A stretch of DNA of 64,000 nucleotides, taken from contig CM042566.1 of NCBI GenBank assembly GCA_023630585.1, positions 6,682,254 to 6,746,253 on the forward strand, written 5' to 3'. This DNA is from Cranoglanis bouderius (lineage: Eukaryota > Chordata > Actinopteri > Siluriformes > Cranoglanididae). Each line of letters opens with the position of its first letter. Position 1 is the stretch's first letter. Shown here piece by piece: positions 43,278 through 56,741 of the stretch. Position numbers and translations under genes: made by a program. The notes under the pieces are model-generated. The model had not been told where the DNA came from. It made no database searches and saw only the letters and a program-made list of their open reading frames with translations.

Positions 43278-45937
43278 GTGTTGTTGCTGTATGTATATGT
43301 GTATGTATATATAGTATATATAGCTTCTCCTGAAAGCCATGCCAAATAACTGCATACGATGAAGCTGCAGGGTTCAGTGATCCCCCTTACAGAAACATAG
43401 AAAGCTTTACCACTGACGGAGAGCAAAGCCGAAGTGCTCCTGCAGTGATGGCGGTAGGGACGTCAAAACCTGCTGGTTTTGTTACTCCAAAACAATCTTT
43501 CACCCCAGTCTCCATCCAGCTGAGTGTTGTGTTTTTGAAGATGAAGTTTTCTTCTGACTACAGCCAGCACAGAGCCTGATCCACTAAAATAGCACTAAAG
43601 TTGCACTAAAATAGGTCCTGAAGAGGTATAATAAGTAGAATTGGGAAGGAATTGCATAATGTCTCTTGGAGAATCTGCAAAATTGGCCTACATTTGAATT
43701 TTTTAAGCTTTCACTTTCCAAAAGTGCTATTTTTCAGCATTTTTCGCCAAAAATCAATGCATCTCTATTAAATATAGTTAACTGATGTTAAATACTGTAT
43801 ATAGTTGTCTAAAAATAGCTAACTCAAACACACAACTAGATTTTATTTCATATTAATGAACTCAAAACAAAACATTCTCCTCTTATCGACAGAAAGCTGA
43901 GCTGCCACTTTAGTGCAACTTTCATGCAGGAAAATCAAGTGAGATGAGAGCACCAACTAAAACCTTACTAATGTGTGATTAGGGAAGGAGGTAGGCTTCC
44001 AGGGAATCAGTTAATTTTAGAGAGTTCCAAACACCTACTCAACTGTCAATCATTCCAGATTTATATGTTGATTGGCTTGTCTTATTGGCTCATCTTATTG
44101 GCTGTTTTTTTTTTTGTTTTTTTTTATGGAAGGGATGTTCCTGTGCAAAATGAGTGAGTCTGTGAAACTATCTCAATAAAAAACTCTTCGAGTGAAGTAT
44201 CAGTATACAGCTCTGCATTGTAAATCTACCCCACACGTCTTCTGGTCTCTTAGGTGCAACTTACACCAGTAATTATCTTCCCACTAATTAATAATTACCA
44301 TACATATCCCTGTGCTGAGGAGTAACCTTCTACAATGTGCAGACACAAACCTGCAATTCTGTAGTGTACGTGCCACTCAGGCGAACTGGTTTTCAACCTT
44401 TATGCAACATTGAAATAAATAAACAGAAATTGAGGCAACCAAAGATCACTGAAGTATTAAATACCAAACCAAGTAATGATGGGACTGAAATGTACCAGAC
44501 CTGGGACGAAATCAGAGTTTGTCATTTCTGATGGATCCTCATATTCTTGTCCAGGTGATACTATAGGGAAGATGAAATTGTAATTTATTTTTGGTATGTA
44601 ATTACCAGGCTTGGCAGTGGCTTTTGCCCTGTTTCTAATTTTCATCACTGTTACCCATTCCATTTGTGTGATAATGCATGATTCATAATTTATGAAGGGC
44701 CATTTCTCTTGCCGTGTTGCAGATCGAGGGGCCTGATAAAGCCTCGGAATCCCATTCTTCGTTTTCTGCATACCCCTCCCTCATGCCATTTCAGCTCCCT
44801 GCCTTGGTTATTGCCTGTGCCTATCATTTCAAATACCTCCACTCTACAATGTAGGAATGAGTGCTCAGGCAAGCGCTGCTCGCTTTGTGAGGAATTAGGA
44901 ACCATTAGGCTGTGGCTCAGATGTGGTGGGGATTAAAAAGGCGTCGCGCCACACATGAGGCATTGAGCCATAAATTGCAGCAATTCAGACAAAGAGTAGG
45001 GGTGCCTAGGCCTTGTTGCTACACCAATGACAGGCCAGACTATTGCTCGCTTGACAAATATTTGTGTGGAGAAATGGTATTTGACTACTGGAAAGTCTTC
45101 AGGATTGCGGGGTGCTTTCGGCTGTAATGGGAGTTAATGAGATTGGTCAGAGCTGGATGTGCCACGGGGAAATACCAACCCTTGTGCTGTTTTACTTCTG
45201 CACATTGCTTAAGAATCCCCTTTGTCCCTGAGTGTCTACAGTGTCACAGATAAGCATGACAACTATAATGACGACATGATGGCAATGAAAGCAGGCAGCT
45301 CACACATGCTCAATTAATGGAAAGAAAGAAGAGATAATTAGCACATTGAGTGTGAAGGATTGGGCAAGGAGATTTTCATTCACCGGAGACATCTAAGCAG
45401 TTCAGGTGTTTATTTGCAGGTTATTAATCTTTTCCTTTATGCTCATATTTCGGGTGAAACATGAGAGTCTTTTTCAAAGTTAGAATGATTATTTGTTGCT
45501 AAGTTAAAGGATTGGGATTGTGAGGATTTAATTATACTATGAATCAGTTTGATGGGCTATTGTGCTAGTTCTGCTCTGCTCTGCTTGAGTCGTAAATAAG
45601 TAGAATGAGGTCGTTTCCGGTGGTGTGTATATTCAACTTTGTTGTTTTAAGCTTCATTTGCTGTTATCATTATTGAAATCTACAAGCATATGGGATTTTC
45701 CACTTGCTCATTATTTTATCTGATGAATAAGGCATGTATCATGTAGCATTAAGAAGAATAATGGTGCAGTGGAATTCCATATTGAGTTGCTTGGGTTTCC
45801 CAATAGTATGTCTACATTTCTACTGACAGAACTATAATGACCAAGATTTTTCTACAAATATTTCTAAAGTTAATGCTCTTATATCTTTGACAAATCTTGC
45901 AGTTACTGTAGTAGTAGGAATTCTAGTCATTTTAATT
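43278..45937. other. Mostly single-copy-looking non-coding sequence
   Basis: No repeat, gene or RNA is recognised. A (TA)/(GT)-rich stretch follows at 43290-43322. Positions 44440-45200 look unusually complex and are discussed as a possible regulatory block. Short open frames there have no domain. Confidence 0.4.
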
Positions 45938-46182
45938 CATTAATTCATTCATTTATTCTTGAGTAACTGGTTTATCTTGATCAGAGTCTTGGTCAAATCC
46001 CGGGAACACTGAGAGTAAGGCAGGAATACCATGCACACACATTCACACAGTCATTTTCACCAAAGGGCAATTTACTGGCTAATCTGCTGCCTACCGACAT
46101 GTTTTTGGAAGGTGGGAGGTATGAGGAAACTGGATAACCTTGAGAAAACCCACACAGTAATGTGCTGCCCAGCCATATTAAT
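45938..46182 (-). mobile_element. SINE family 1
   Basis: The minus strand follows the family order, with GATCAGAGTCTTGGTCAAAT, CATTCACACAGTCATTTTCA and CCGACATGTTTTTGGAAGG blocks on the plus side, and a head near 46180. Confidence 0.8.
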
Positions 46183-47552
46183 GTTACAATAAAAGAAGTA
46201 CTGAAGCCATTTTGGATCATGCACCATTTGGAACTGTGCTTCCTGTCAAAAACCATTATAGATAAGCACTACCGCAAGTCTTTCTTAAGTCTCTCAGTCT
46301 ATTATATATATTTTAAAATTCTGCTTTCAGACACCACTTTTTCTGATTAGACGTGCTCTCAGTACTCTACAGACATGTTTCCATATGAGTGCCTCCCACT
46401 CTTTCACTGCCCATATGCATCATCCCTGCAGAGCTTTGTCCTTCACCTGCTGAAAATGCTCATCCACGAAGGGCCTGCGGGTCTTCCGATGGCTGTTATT
46501 TAAGGAATTAATGAACTAAATATCTGTAGTGACCTTTTCATGTGGACAACCAGTGTATACGGATGCATAAAAATTCATCATTCTAGCCACTGCATTTAGA
46601 CTTGGGGGTAGATTTTCAGATTTTCTCTTCCAATTAGACATAAAATTCGCTGCTTTTTCAGGTGAACTGTGCATCTCTTAAAGCTGATTAGATTTCAGTG
46701 CTGGTAGTATTAAGTCTGCATTCAGGTAGTATATTGGGCGACCCTTATTTTAGATCTTCAGCACTCTCCTGGTATGATGAACAGGCCTGCGGCTTTACTG
46801 AGATTATTTTGTTAGACCCCAGGATCAATTTTCCAACTGAAAGAATGACTCTGTGCAGATTTTGATATTTGTGGAGCTTGGTACAGACTTCAGAAGGGAA
46901 ACAAGCCTTGAAGGCTTTCATTTCAAGCTCTGGATGCCTCATGGACAAACCAAACAAATGTTTCCCATCAGGTTTGCTTACTGTTGAGCAATTGCTGTTT
47001 GTTGTTGTTATTTTCCTATTTAGAACTTTTTTTTTCTTTTTTTATTCTTGCACTTTTATAACAGATGGGTGGATATGACATTATGGCATGAAGGACTATT
47101 TTTGGTGTGCAATAAACTCCCCAGAATCCTATTAACACAAGGACATTATTTACTGCAAGCAATCAAGGTGATAACTTTGAGGTGGACTGTAGTGTTTTAT
47201 GTTCCCTGTTGCTAAAGGACTCCATTACTTTTTTATTACTGACAATTTATGAACATCCAATAATGTTTCAGAATCGAGTTAATAATATGTCGCTCAATCA
47301 ATAATAATAGTACTTATTGTTCAGTGGTGTCAGAACAAGTACTCAGATTTTTTTTTTAAAAGCTTGGAATTCATTTCTTAATGGTGATTAGTGGCATTGC
47401 CAATGTGCGTGTCTTAATGGAAGCTTCAAGATTAAAAGTGCTTCAGTATCTGTTTATTACGTGCAAATGTCCGGAACCATCCTTAATTACTAAAAGCTTC
47501 AGGCACATCAGGCGCCAATCATTTTACATTACACTTATACATTGTATTCATT
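46183..47552. other. Non-coding stretch, nothing recognised
   Basis: Single-copy-looking sequence. The minus-strand frame at 46745-46957 has no recognisable domain. Confidence 0.4.
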
Positions 47553-47600
47553 TGGCAGATGCTTTCATCCAAAGCGACTTACAAGTGAGATGGGATATGA
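47553..47600 (-). mobile_element. LINE 3' tail fragment
   Basis: The reverse complement contains CACTTGTAAGTCGCTTTGGA followed by TGAAAGCATCTGCC, the same tail as at 3020-3055. Confidence 0.75.
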
Positions 47601-48114
47601 TCACAATGCACAGCTAAGCAGTTAAGAGCAGTTGAAATCTTAAACTCCTAGGACCCATCTGCAGGTCAAGTTGCATTCATCGCTCTTGTAGCTACATTCA
47701 TTTCCTATTATTTTCACTCTAGTTACTGAATAAAATGCAGATCATTTAAAGGGCATTAAAGGAATATATAAGTGCCATGTCAAATTGACACTTTCCACAC
47801 ATCCAAGACATTCGTTGTCTAAAATGTGGAATGGTATAGCCAAATTTCTAGTACAATTCAAACTTCTAGAGGCAAAGCCTAAGCAGTGACTTGGAAGGAA
47901 TTCAACCCTACCTCATTTGTACTTAATGATGCCAAGATAACAGTTCTGGTAACAGTAGTCATCCACATAATGTTACAGCATTCAGCTCCTCATTAATGTT
48001 TTATTCATTTTTATTGAGTACACCAAGTCCTAAACCACAGCAAGTCTGAGTGGCATTACTGAAGAACTTCAGATATAATTTAACTGTTGGCTTAAGTGGG
48101 AAATTTTTTTTGGA
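47601..48114. other. Non-coding stretch, nothing recognised
   Basis: No gene or element was seen. Confidence 0.4.
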
Positions 48115-48372
48115 CAGCATTTTGGTCCAGTGGGTAGCATTGCTGCCTCACAGATCCAGCCTGAGTATTGCATGTTGTCCCATTGTCTGCATCGGTTTCC
48201 CCCAAGTTCTCTGGATTCCTCCCACCTCCCAGAAAAATGCCAGGTGGATTGGCAATTCTGAAATTGCAGATAGGTGTGGATGAGTGTGTGAACGTGTGTG
48301 TGCATGGTGTCCTGTAATGGACTAGTATACCATCCAGGGTGTATTCCAGCCTCATACCCCGTGTTCCCTTTT
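48115..48372 (+). mobile_element. SINE family 1
   Basis: It has TGGGTAGCATTGCTGCCTCA at the head, then GTTCTCTGGATTCCTCCC and GTGTGTGCATGGTGTCCTG. It ends with a CATCCAGGGTGTATTCCAGC block. The last tail part is missing. Confidence 0.85.
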
Positions 48373-50411
48373 GCACAACTATGTATTTAACGGTCTTGTT
48401 TACTGGCCCGAAAGTGGTTCTCTGGAGTTATTGGGATTTCTGTACACAATGTTTTGCTCACTACTTCAGACTCTTAACTGCTGCACCACCAGTGCCCCTT
48501 TATCAATCTAATTCACTTTTTAATTGCCTTAAGACAAAACTCAGTACTTTGCATCAGTAATGAAATGGTGGCACTACAGCGCAGGTCTGCATTTTAACCA
48601 GACTACCAAGTAGCCCTATTTGTCCTCAACGAGCTTTGCTTAGCATCAGATGGTAAGACTATTTGACTTTAATCAATTTACGACCCTTCCTCAGAGTAGC
48701 CTCCAGCAGAGAGGCCAAGGGGGTGTTGCTGTTTAAGACTTTATGCTGCAGGACACCTGGTGCCAGCTCAATTATGCATCATCCAATTAAAATCTGGGGC
48801 TCCTTAGCACCCTGCCAGGCTCATAGCATGTATTTACATGGCCTGGTTGTTGTAAGGCTTGGTATTGTGACAAATATTTTGGGAACTCTTTACATCAAAT
48901 GGTGCAAGTGGGTGCTTTTCCATTCACCCTTTATCAACAAGTATCTGGTCAGGTCTGCTATAATAACATCGTTTATCACTTTCAACCAGTCTGTTTTGTA
49001 AAGGTCAATGTTGACTCCATTTGAATGTATGAGGCATGGCTTGATGATCTTCTTTATGTCTTAACTAAATAAAAGAAATAAATGAAAGCATTGTCTCTGG
49101 GGAAGACAATAAAGTGGACAAGATGACATCTTTCATTTTGCTGCAGTGTGCTCTTTGAGAGAGAGCACTCCCAGTGGTAACATTGTTATTGGTTTCATCC
49201 TTATTGGGAAGCAGCATTATACCTTTTTTCTCCTTCTTTTCAATTTCGTCTTGTTCTACTTTCAAATCAGTGCTCGTACGTTCCCAGTGCTCTTACAAAT
49301 TCCCATTGTTTGAGACAGAGCAAAGTACGATCAACATATGGATTGTATTTATTTGATCAGTTTGTCACAGACAGCTTTATTGATGATGTATATTCTACTG
49401 CTGTGCTTCATCAAGATCTCTAGCCTCACCATTTATGCTGGCTGTGTAGTTTTCAAGGACCGAAGATCAGTTAATTGATGAATTGGTTTAATATAAGGAT
49501 GGACTTTGAATGCATTAAATTCTTCATGTTAGGATAAATTCAGATGCTTGTGTATGGCTCTGGAAGCATATCCACATTGGGGCATCCTTACATCCTTAAT
49601 GAGTAATTCTGTTTGTTTGGTTGGATGGACAATCATTTTGTAGAGGGATTGAAAATGCTAAAACCTCTGTGGCATGTTGAATAAATGGATTGCTGTAAGA
49701 CTATTGATATCCTCGCTGGCTATTTAATCAAATGACTTTGACATTGGGGGGAGGAGTAAAGGCAGAGAGCTTTTAGAAGAGAAATCACTGTGTAGACATC
49801 AACACGGTACTGGGGTGAATGTTAAGTGTTTATTCTGATCAGGTACAATAGTCCTTAATCTTGATAAAGTGTCTCAGCTTTTGCTTTTGCCGCAAAGCTG
49901 GAATTCTGAGCAAAACTGCACATTCTCCATTTAGCATAAGTGGAGAGAAATCATGAGCTTGGCATGTAACCAAATATTATTTGGAATGAACATTACTTGG
50001 AATGAACAGATAATGTGTTGTAAACAGATATTAATACAGATATGAAGGCACAATATTCAGTATACAGTACTTTTTTACTTTCTTCCTTTTTTCACAGAGC
50101 GTCTGGTTGAGAGTAGAGGTGTGCATCAGGACTCAATGGTTGCAAAAAAGCAGGAGGTTTTTACTTTCATGCAAGCAAGCGGTGAAATATGAAGCTTGCA
50201 GTACAAAAAAACCCACCATGTTCATTAGCATGCAATTGCAATGTTTTTTTTATTCATCTTACTAACTGTTTGGTCAGGGTATCAGTGTTTTAAATTAGGC
50301 TATTATTTTGCTTGCATTTTAAGAAATAGAACCAACTAAATTTGTTAGAAAATTCTGTTGGCAGGTACAAACATTCCAATTTAGGCCATGCCCATGCCAA
50401 ATACAGATATA
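48373..50411. other. Mostly single-copy-looking non-coding sequence
   Basis: No repeat or gene is recognised. Two sub-blocks (48660-48860 and 49370-49740) look like candidate regulatory sequence and are treated in the findings. Confidence 0.4.
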
Positions 50412-50600
50412 GATACAGATCCACCTACCAGCATGTTTTTGGAAGGTAGGAGGAAACTGGAGAAGCCCAAGTAAACCCAAGCAGACACAGGGAGAACGTG
50501 AAATTCCACACAAAACGTAACCTGAAGTCAGGATGGAATCAGAGACTCTGGAGCTGTGAGGCACCAACTGTGAGGCCAGTGTTTCTGTGGTGAACTGGTG
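50412..50600 (-). mobile_element. SINE family 1, 5' part
   Basis: On the plus side it reads CCACCTACCAGCATGTTTTT, GGAGGAAACTGGAGAA, GCAGACACAGGGAGAACGTG and GGAGCTGTGAGGCACCAAC. That is the reverse complement of the family head and middle, without the tail. Confidence 0.8.
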
Positions 50601-52032
50601 TGGTATTAGAACACAGTCCAAATCAAAGGTCTGCAAATATGTATGCCTTCCATGCACCATGGAAGAACATTAATTAGGCTTTCTTCTCTACTATGGAAAA
50701 AGAGAGAGCTGATTAGAATGAATGAATCATTATGTGATTCTGTTTGAAAACATACCTATAGTAATGCTGGAATTTACAACAGAAGAGAATGAAGACAGGC
50801 TATCCAACTAGAGAAGCAAAAAAAATAAAAAATAAAAATCCACTCAATCACTAAACACAAGAGCCAATTTATTTCATTCTGTACTGATCACCAAGCATCA
50901 TAGCACATACCCAGTAACTCACAGTAATGGGGCATTTAATGTCAGCTTTTTATTCTCTCCTTCAGCAACTCTTTTTCCTGCAAAGTAATGATCATGCAGG
51001 CAGCGAATCCAGGCTGGTAAAGGATAGAAACTACTGCCGGAATAGATGGACTGCTTGGCAGGCTGACCAAGCCCAGACAAATGGCAGTCCAGCAATTTGG
51101 TGAGCAAGGGAGAAAAGAGAGGGCTTGCTAACGGTAGAGATGCTCATCATTCACTCTGCCTGCTTCTCCAGTGCCTCATGTAGACAAGGATGAGGCCACG
51201 AGTGTGGATGTAGAAAGAGTGGTGCTATAACATTATGCCTTAGCTGCAGCTATGTAACCTTGAGTGGCGGTTAGAGGGTGAAGGCCGTCAAGACAACTGA
51301 AACGTTGAGGCCTTCTGTGCCTGTTGTATCTCCATCCACACTGACATGCCTGGAAGGGGATATGTCAAGATGCAACACTCCTCAAATCATGAACCCTCAT
51401 TCGTTTGCACTGAATGATGTAAAACATGTCTAGTGTTTAGATAGTTTGCTTAGGGTGATAAAATCAGCTGTTTAAAAGGATTTGGCTGACACCTTTGAAT
51501 AATTTTGTGTTACATAACAATTCACAACTGTTAAACTTTTAGCCAAAAGACAAGAAAACAAGTAGTACTTCTGATCTATTTGCCTCTGACTCATACGACA
51601 TAACTGCCCTTATACCTGCTTCTGTACTGTAGATACATTGTTATTCTCTCAAATAGCCTTTTTTTGTGGCAGCACAACTTGTCCAGTGCAACTGAACTCT
51701 GTAACACTCTTAATAGTCAGGCAGACTCTATCATTAAACCTTGTCAAGCGTTTTACTTAACCAACCCAAAACTTGACTCATCCTTGTATGACATACTCAT
51801 TCTCTTCACTTACTTTAATATTCCTTTCTAATGTTTTTTTTTTCCTAAGTTGGTCTGTGTTCTCATTCAGTATTAGCATTTTTTGATATATACTGTATGT
51901 CTTGTGTAAGGAATACAAATGATGGGGCATGCTGTTATATGAAAATAATCAATGACATAATTGTGTTACCACCCAGAAGTTGATTATTTTCATTTATATC
52001 ATCCTCATTCATAAACCTTTAATTTTAAAGTA
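50601..52032. other. Non-coding stretch, nothing recognised
   Basis: Single-copy-looking sequence; no supported gene or element. Confidence 0.4.
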
Positions 52033-52793
52033 CAGTGCCTGGTGAACCTTTCCACATTTGTAGGGTTACAACGTGGAAATGAAATGGACTTAATATTATA
52101 TTATATGATATTATATGTCATGAATCAACACAAAATGGACAATAGTGCTGAAGTTGGGGGTCAGGGGAGTGGGCTGGAAAAAGTTTTTCTGTCCAATATT
52201 GAATTTTCTGGCCTTGGCTACAATGGAAATTCAACACAAATTGCCACAGTGAAGCATGGTGGTGGTAGCATCACATTTTGAGTTATGCCTTTCATTTGCA
52301 GGGACTGAAAAAATTTGTCAGAGTTTAGGGAAAGATGGGTGAAGTCAAATACAAGGCAGTCTTAGAAGAAATCCTGTTCTAGTCTGCAAGAGACTTGAGA
52401 CTGGGGTGAAGGTTCATCTTCCAATGGAACAACAACCCTAAGCATACTGCCAAAGACACACTAGAGTGGTTCAACAACAAGACCTTGATTTTATTACAAT
52501 GTCTCAGTCAAAGCCCAGACCTCAACCCAATTGAGAATTTGTGGCAAGACTTGAAAATTGCTGTTCACTGGTCTCCATCGGGATCCAGATGTGCAAAGCT
52601 CATAGAGACATATCCCAGAAAACTGTAATTGCAGCCAAAGGTGGCTCTACTAAGTATTGGCCCAAGGGGTAAATACTGTGAATACTTATACAACCAACAA
52701 ATGTCTGATTTCTTTGTTTTAGTTACCCTTTGTGTCACAAAAAAAGAATGTACCTTTAACTGTTAGTGGGTGAATACTTGCGAGGCAAAGTGT
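52033..52793 (+). mobile_element. Internally deleted Tc1-family transposon
   Basis: It begins after TA with CAGTGCCTGGTGAACC. The right end near 52770-52793 (AATACTTGCGAGGCAAAGTG) resembles its inverted complement, with decay. The N-terminal half of the transposase is missing; the C-terminal half is present. Confidence 0.75.
52230..52660 (+). pseudogene. Tc1-type transposase C-terminal remnant
   Basis: The sequence near 52245-52280 encodes a VKHGGGSIT-like block, then loses frame. Near 52418 it reads FQWNNNPKHTAKDTLEWFN, where Asn replaces the second catalytic Asp. It stays open to SQSPDLNPIENLWQDLK near 52505-52560, with the catalytic Glu. This element family differs from the three other Tc1 families in the window. 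Confidence 0.85.
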
Positions 52794-55649
52794 AACCTTT
52801 TATCTGTTTTAAACTTACCTTTTTTAGTCACATATTTTCAACATTCATTGACAGAATTTGCCAATTGCCCTTTGAGTTCTCTTGTAAGAGTTTTGAGTCA
52901 ACATGCTTTCTATTCACTGGTTAGTACATGGAAATATCAACACTTATGTCTACATTATTCAGGCTGGAAAATAGTGTTGAGGTTGAAAAAAATGCAGTAT
53001 TCCTTTAGCATGACCCTCATTCCTATTTCTGATCATGATTATTATTTATGAAATCACAGCATGTGCATTTGTCTTTGGGATTAAGGGAATGCTGACAGGC
53101 AGACACACTAAAATTTACATCCGTGGCAGGTTGTCTGAAGCTCATGCTGAAATGTAATAATCTCTCCTGCATCATTCAGTGGCCCACTTCACTGTCAGAT
53201 TAAGGCTAAACCAGTGACATTAAGCTGTTTCTTCAAATCAGTTATTCAAGGGATCTGATATCTCAACTCTTATTCAGAGAGCTTTCTTTCTTTCCAAGTT
53301 TTAATTGTGTTCAAGGGTGGTTCAGCACGGTAGAATGTGTCCTCTTGTAACTATCCCACATACCACTAAACAGGTTCTTATAGAGTCAGCTATAGAGGAG
53401 AGCTACTGTAAAGAGAAATGTTCTAACATGCCTGTCCGGAAAAAGCCTTAAATTTACCGCATGGTGATAGAGTGCAGGCTTATTATTTAATGAGTCTCTT
53501 TGGACCATGTTCCCATAATGCTGCTTCAGAAACATAATGTGAGTAATGCCATCATAAGCACTTTGGGTTATTTTCAGCCAAGCTGAAACTGACCCACATT
53601 TGACTTTTGCATAGTATAGGCTAAGACAAATTAAGACATATACTGTATGTGGTGTTTTTAGACATTTGTTTGCTTATTAACAGTAGTTTTATACTAGAGC
53701 TATGTGGCTAAAGTTGCTAACAAGTTAGGGGAGCTCATTGTGTTGTTGGAACTGTATGTCTAGACTGTCACCTTACACCAAAAACAATATTTTGCTCAGT
53801 AATTATATTTTTACACAGCAGTTCAATAAAAGAACAGAATAAATCTGTATTTAAAATATATCTCAAACTGAATATATATAATTAGTAGAGGCACATCCAT
53901 AGCACCACCATATATGTCAACAAATATTTACAAGGTCCTTGTTTACAACTCGATACAGTTTAAGTTCTGTTGAAATACTAATGACCATTTTTGTGTGATC
54001 AACTGTTTAAAAAAAGCTGTTTGACAGATATAATGTGATGTTCCATTGATTTGCTTGCCTTTCTAGATATTGTGCAATCATGGGGCAGTGTGCTCATTTT
54101 AGCTCCATTGAGTTATTGTTGCACCTAGTGCTCAAAAAGGGGAACCGCAACAATTACTAATAGAGGCCCACTGGGGAACCAATCACACTGCCCCATGCTT
54201 GCTATAAGAACATTTTCAATACAGCAAGCAGGACATTTAATGACAGGGTTTCCAGGGGCTACTTAATATTCAGCAGTCTCTAGATCTTGCAAATCTTGCT
54301 TTATAGCAAGTAATCAGAAATAAATTGAATGCATTCTGACAAAAAAAAAGGCAAAGTATAAATGTAGATTGTCTATTTATGATATACAGAACCATTTCTA
54401 TTGTAAGATACAGTATATTGCAAACTGTCTATTACAGGGTTAATCTAAAAATTCACTAGGTAGTAGCCAATGTCAAATATGATAGCCTCTTGACTTGATT
54501 TTGTTTATGTTGATATTAATGTTGCTCTGCCCCACACCATTGAAATCTATGGTCATGAATCACTGCTATATATATAATCCACACTGCTTCTATGTATAAT
54601 ACAAGATGGCTGCTGTGATTGTTTTAGCTAGTTGATGTTTTTTTTTCTCGTGTGTCATAAAGTGTTAGAAACCACTTGTTCTTAGATTGACACAGTTTGA
54701 TGATTTATACATGCGCTTTGTACAATATTAAAATGGTAGTTATAAACTCCCATTACTCATTATTTTGGGAAAGAACAAATTGTAAATATTATATTTATTT
54801 TGGCTAAGCTATTTCTTTAACTACTGAGCTACTGAGAACTGCCTCAGGTCAATGTTTAGTAGTACTAGGTCTAAAGCATTGAACTTTGTTTGAGACTCAG
54901 ACAGTTAAATCAGTAAGAAATAAGGTTATACAAGGACAACATGTCTTTGCATTGTTCATTGCATGTGGAATACCAGAAAGGTGTCGTCTGTTTCAGTGGT
55001 GGTTGTCTCTAGGGCATCTTTTTGATGGGTGCATCAGCCCAGCCCAGCACATTTCTCGCTTCTCGTTCTTTATTGAGTCTCTGATCTATCCCCCTAATAC
55101 ATCTCCCTTCCTCCCTCAGTCTTTCTCATCACTCCCTCCTCCTCTTCTTGTTTGTCAGGAGATCCATTTATAGATCTTCCTCGCACCTCTTCACAGTTAT
55201 CCACCATGCATGAGGGAGAAGTCTCAGTACTCTCCTGTTAGACACCATCGTTTTCCATCAAAGCATGAATAATCTGAAACAATTGCCTCACCAAGGTACA
55301 CTCCAGGCTTGAAATTGTCTCTCAATTGTTTTAGAGAACAAAGCTGCGAATGTGAACAAAAAAAGCCAAACAAAAGCTCTTCATGTACTTCACAGACAAC
55401 ACTGCATTCTCTGCCAACAGTTTAATGGGTAGTTGACACGTATGCAGATGAGGAATTCGGTGCTGAGAGCACTTTAAACAAAGTTCATCTTTTCTTTTTT
55501 GCTTGTTGTGGAATAAGAATGTTCATAAACATTTAGCTTAGAAAATGCACTTCCTTATCTGAATAAATGTTGGGAATTATGTATTGTCTTTGCCTTTGGC
55601 TTGAAATTTATTTTGTCAACTGTGAATCCCTGCTTCTGACTTTATGTTC

Positions 55650-55650
<1 letters not shown>
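52794..55650. other. Mostly single-copy-looking non-coding sequence
   Basis: No gene or recognised repeat. Positions 53070-53300 look complex and regulatory-like. A 95-codon frame at 54886-55173 has no recognisable domain. Confidence 0.4.

Positions 55651-55716
<66 letters not shown>
55651..55716. repeat. (ATT)n-(GTT)n compound microsatellite
   Basis: About 10 ATT units pass directly into about 12 GTT units. The 'poly-I/poly-V' open frame here is an artefact. Confidence 0.97.
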
Positions 55717-56555
55717 AATGTATTTATTCACTTATTTATTTATTTTCATTTCACCACAATATGTCAAACGTTTAAGTAACCAGCAGGAGCACTGGCGTAA
55801 TTTCTTCTAAACAACTTGTACTAAAAATGAGTCATGTTGAGGGATTGCCCAAACAAGCCAGACAGATGGTAGGTTTAAATCTAAGAAACAATCTACAAAC
55901 AAGTGCACATACAGCACCACTTTACCACCGTGTTCACTTTCAATACAGTTACAGTACAGGAGCTGAGCAATTCTTCATGCAATAATGTAGTGATTAATAA
56001 CTTATGGTGCACTATAGGTGCTTATTCAGCAGTATGCAGTGTACAATATAATGAAACCAAAGACGGGAACTGATAACAGTAGTGTTATACATACAGTGTT
56101 ATCCCATTATGTAACATCTCACTCCATCCCATGCCCAATAATAGAGGACAAGTCGACTGAAGGATTAACTCATCTTGTCTTGTGGTTTATTCAGTTTCTT
56201 TTTGTCTAACAATAGGGGTGAGTCAGAGGACATGTCATGCTTATCAACTGATATCATTTTGTGTGTTTAATTAAACTTAATGAAATTATGTCTTGACTTT
56301 TTGATTGCAAGCTGTGGGGCACTAATTAGATCCGAATCACCAAGAATTAGTTAAACCTTTGCAGACATCCTGTTTCACATACTCTTCTCTTAAAGATAAC
56401 AATCTATGCTTAGCTATTTTAATCAGGCTTGAAGCAAATGCTGAAGTTAGTTAAGGGGATGCTCATACTTAATTAGGCCATATTAGACTTTATTATAATG
56501 AGACCAAAATTCAAATGAGCATTGTCCCTGCATTTATACAGTTGTACTAGGGAGC
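55717..56555. other. Single-copy-looking non-coding sequence
   Basis: No gene or repeat was recognised; 56280-56500 is rich in TAAT-type cores. Confidence 0.4.
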
Positions 56556-56630
56556 TACACCAATCAGTCATAACATTAAAACCATTGACAGTTGAAGGTG
56601 TATAACTGTTTAGTGCAACAAATATCTGTA
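56556..56630. mobile_element. Probable Tc1/mariner end fragment
   Basis: ACACCAATCAGTCATAACAT followed by TAAAACCATTGACAGTTGAA resembles a common fish Tc1-family terminus (ACACCAATCAGCCATAACAT type). Only this end is visible; family assignment is from memory. Confidence 0.5.
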
Positions 56631-56678
56631 TCGGTATTCAGATTAACCCCCGAAGTGGGCATAGTCTAAATGAAAGGG

Positions 56679-56679
<1 letters not shown>

Positions 56680-56714
<35 letters not shown>

Positions 56715-56741
56715 TTATTTATTTATTTATTTATTTATTTT
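56680..56741. repeat. (TTA)n-(TTTA)n microsatellite
   Basis: TTA units change to TTTA units without a gap. Confidence 0.96.

Noticed and set aside
42749..43426. Frames up to 194 codons
   Set aside because: They cross the (AC)n tract and the inverted SINE; no domain remains once these are removed.
55567..55779. Frame with Ile and Val runs that looks like a membrane segment
   Set aside because: Translation of the ATT/GTT trinucleotide arrays.
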